DNA of 6,910 bases, from contig JAESRR010000254.1 of the NCBI GenBank assembly GCA_016764535.1, positions 6,278-13,187 on the forward strand, given 5' to 3'. Each line of letters starts with the position of its first letter. Position 1 is the first letter of the stretch. The DNA is from Cohaesibacteraceae bacterium. Its GTDB lineage: Bacteria; Pseudomonadota; Alphaproteobacteria; Rhizobiales; Cohaesibacteraceae. Of the stretch, positions 5,847 to 6,910 are shown one piece after another. The notes beneath the pieces were generated by a model. The model saw nothing but the letters and a program-made list of their open reading frames with translations. It did no database searches and was not told the origin of the DNA. Position numbers and translations under genes: made by a program.

Positions 5847-5860
5847 TCATTGTTCAATGA
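5847..5860. promoter_or_regulatory. Perfect 14-bp palindrome at the CoA-transferase start
   Basis: TCATTG-TT-CAATGA is a perfect inverted repeat whose right arm contains the ATG at 5857-5859. It may be an operator for the divergent LysR product, although LTTR sites usually have a T-N11-A core of odd length. Alternatively the RNA could fold here and mask the first start codon, favouring the ATG at 5875. Confidence 0.35.
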
Positions 5861-6910
5861 GTCTCGATCATTCCATGACAAACCAGCTGCCGCTTGAAAA
5901 TATACGCGTTATTGAAATGAGCCACATGATAATGGGGCCGGCTTGCGGCATGATCCTTGCCCAGCTGGGCGCTGAAGTGATCAAGGTTGAGCCACCAAAG
6001 GGCGATAAAACCCGTACACTTGGTGGTATGGGGACGGCATTTTTTCCACTGTTTAATCGCGGTAAACGCAGCATTGTTCTTGATTTCGATCTTGCTGAAG
6101 ACCGGGATGCGTTTGATCAACTCCTGGCATCTGCCGATATATTCATCGAAAATTTTCGAGATGGCATGCTCGAACACCAGGGCATTGATGCACAAACCCT
6201 TTCGTCAAAATTTCCAGATTTAATCATCGCAGGACACAAGGGCTTTCTCTCGGGACCCTATGAACATCGCCCGGCACTGGATGAAGTTGTACAGATGATG
6301 AGCGGCCTCGCGATGATGACAGGTTCGCGTGAAAACCCTTTGCGCACCGGCGCGTCGGTCAATGACATTATGGGCGGCATGTTTGGCGTGATTGGCATCC
6401 TCTCTGCGCTTTACGAACGCGAAATCCGAGGTGGGGGCAAGAGAATTCGTATTGGATTGTTTGAGAACTGCCTGTTCCTTGTGGCCCAGCATATGGTTCA
6501 GTTTGATTTAACCGGTGCCCCTTCCATTCCGATGCCAAAACGGGTCCATGCCTGGCCGGTCTATGACATTTTTCACACGCTTGAAGCCGAGCAGATTTTT
6601 ATTGCTGTCGTCACCGAAGGACATTGGCAGACTTTTTGCCGAACATATAATCTGGAGCAATTTCTTGACGATGCACGCTTGCAAGATGCAACAGATCGAA
6701 TTGCAGCACGTAAATGGACTATTCCCCTTGTGTCCGAACAGATATCCAAAGTTTCATTCAAGGATCTCGCCGAAACACTGGACCGTTTGAATATTCCATT
6801 TTCCAAAATTAATGCCCCTGAAGATCTATTCAACGACGCCCATGTATTGCGGGAAGGCGGGCTGGTGAACGGGATCAACATAGATGGCAGTGCTTTTCGT
6901 GTTCCTGCGT
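5857..6910 (+). CDS. Class III CoA-transferase (CaiB/BaiF family), 3' end cut off
   Basis: 351 codons are present and the frame is still open at the right edge; the family is usually about 390-420 residues, so most of the protein is here. LENIRVIEMSHMIMGPACGMILAQLGAEVIKVEPP (13-47) is the family's N-terminal Rossmann signature, followed by NRGKRSIVLDF (67-77) and IENFRDGMLEHQGI (97-110). SVNDIMGGMFGVIGIL (167-182) carries the expected catalytic D170, which forms the aspartyl-CoA anhydride. These enzymes move CoA from an acyl-CoA to a carboxylic acid; donor and acceptor cannot be read from sequence. The start at 5857 is the longest; the ATG at 5875 gives MTNQLPLENIRVIE, closer to the usual family start. 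Neither has a good ribosome site. It is divergent from the LysR gene, its likely regulator. Confidence 0.9.
   Translation, partial: MSLDHSMTNQLPLENIRVIEMSHMIMGPACGMILAQLGAEVIKVEPPKGDKTRTLGGMGTAFFPLFNRGKRSIVLDFDLAEDRDAFDQLLASADIFIENFRDGMLEHQGIDAQTLSSKFPDLIIAGHKGFLSGPYEHRPALDEVVQMMSGLAMMTGSRENPLRTGASVNDIMGGMFGVIGILSALYEREIRGGGKRIRIGLFENCLFLVAQHMVQFDLTGAPSIPMPKRVHAWPVYDIFHTLEAEQIFIAVVTEGHWQTFCRTYNLEQFLDDARLQDATDRIAARKWTIPLVSEQISKVSFKDLAETLDRLNIPFSKINAPEDLFNDAHVLREGGLVNGINIDGSAFRVPA

Noticed and set aside
5854..6195. 113-residue open frame on the minus strand
   Set aside because: Antisense to the CoA-transferase, which has clear family motifs in the opposite frame.

Overview
This looks like a chromosomal segment from an alphaproteobacterium, probably marine or environmental. 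The evidence is a perfect CtrA-type box (TTAACCAT-N3-TTAA), a ChrR-like cupin, a CuyA-type cysteate/cysteine lyase, dense small LysR and TetR regulators, and moderate GC. Genus cannot be assigned. Translations show seven complete or nearly complete proteins plus one secreted-protein fragment. No tRNA, rRNA, insertion sequence, CRISPR array or riboswitch was recognised.

Layout. Bases 1-266 (minus) encode the N-terminus of a two-partner-secretion exoprotein (filamentous-haemagglutinin type) that runs off the left edge; its upstream region has a good promoter and a CtrA box. Bases 525-1397 (minus) are a LysR regulator and 1558-2103 (minus) a TetR regulator. The TetR gene is divergent from a stand-alone bicupin (2254-2916, plus); the 150-bp gap between them holds two inverted repeats, one also matching an FNR/Anr box in 9 of 10 positions. 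The cupin converges on a minus-strand operon-like pair: a PLP lyase of the CuyA / D-cysteine desulfhydrase group (3680-4690) followed by an Asp/Glu-type racemase (2927-3625). A second LysR gene (4835-5767, minus) lies upstream of the lyase. It is divergent from a class III CoA-transferase gene (5857 to beyond the right edge).

How the genes may work together. The lyase and racemase are co-oriented, 54 nt apart, and plausibly co-transcribed. An attractive inference is use of both enantiomers of a sulfur amino acid such as cysteate or cysteine, giving pyruvate, ammonia and sulfite or sulfide. The LysR next to them could control the lyase operon, the CoA-transferase, or both. No sulfite exporter, sulfite-oxidising enzyme or uptake system lies inside the window, so a full sulfonate pathway is not demonstrated. 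Nothing here is a clearly new system; the most interesting points are the lyase-racemase pairing, the CtrA box upstream of the adhesin, and the palindromes in the two divergent control regions.
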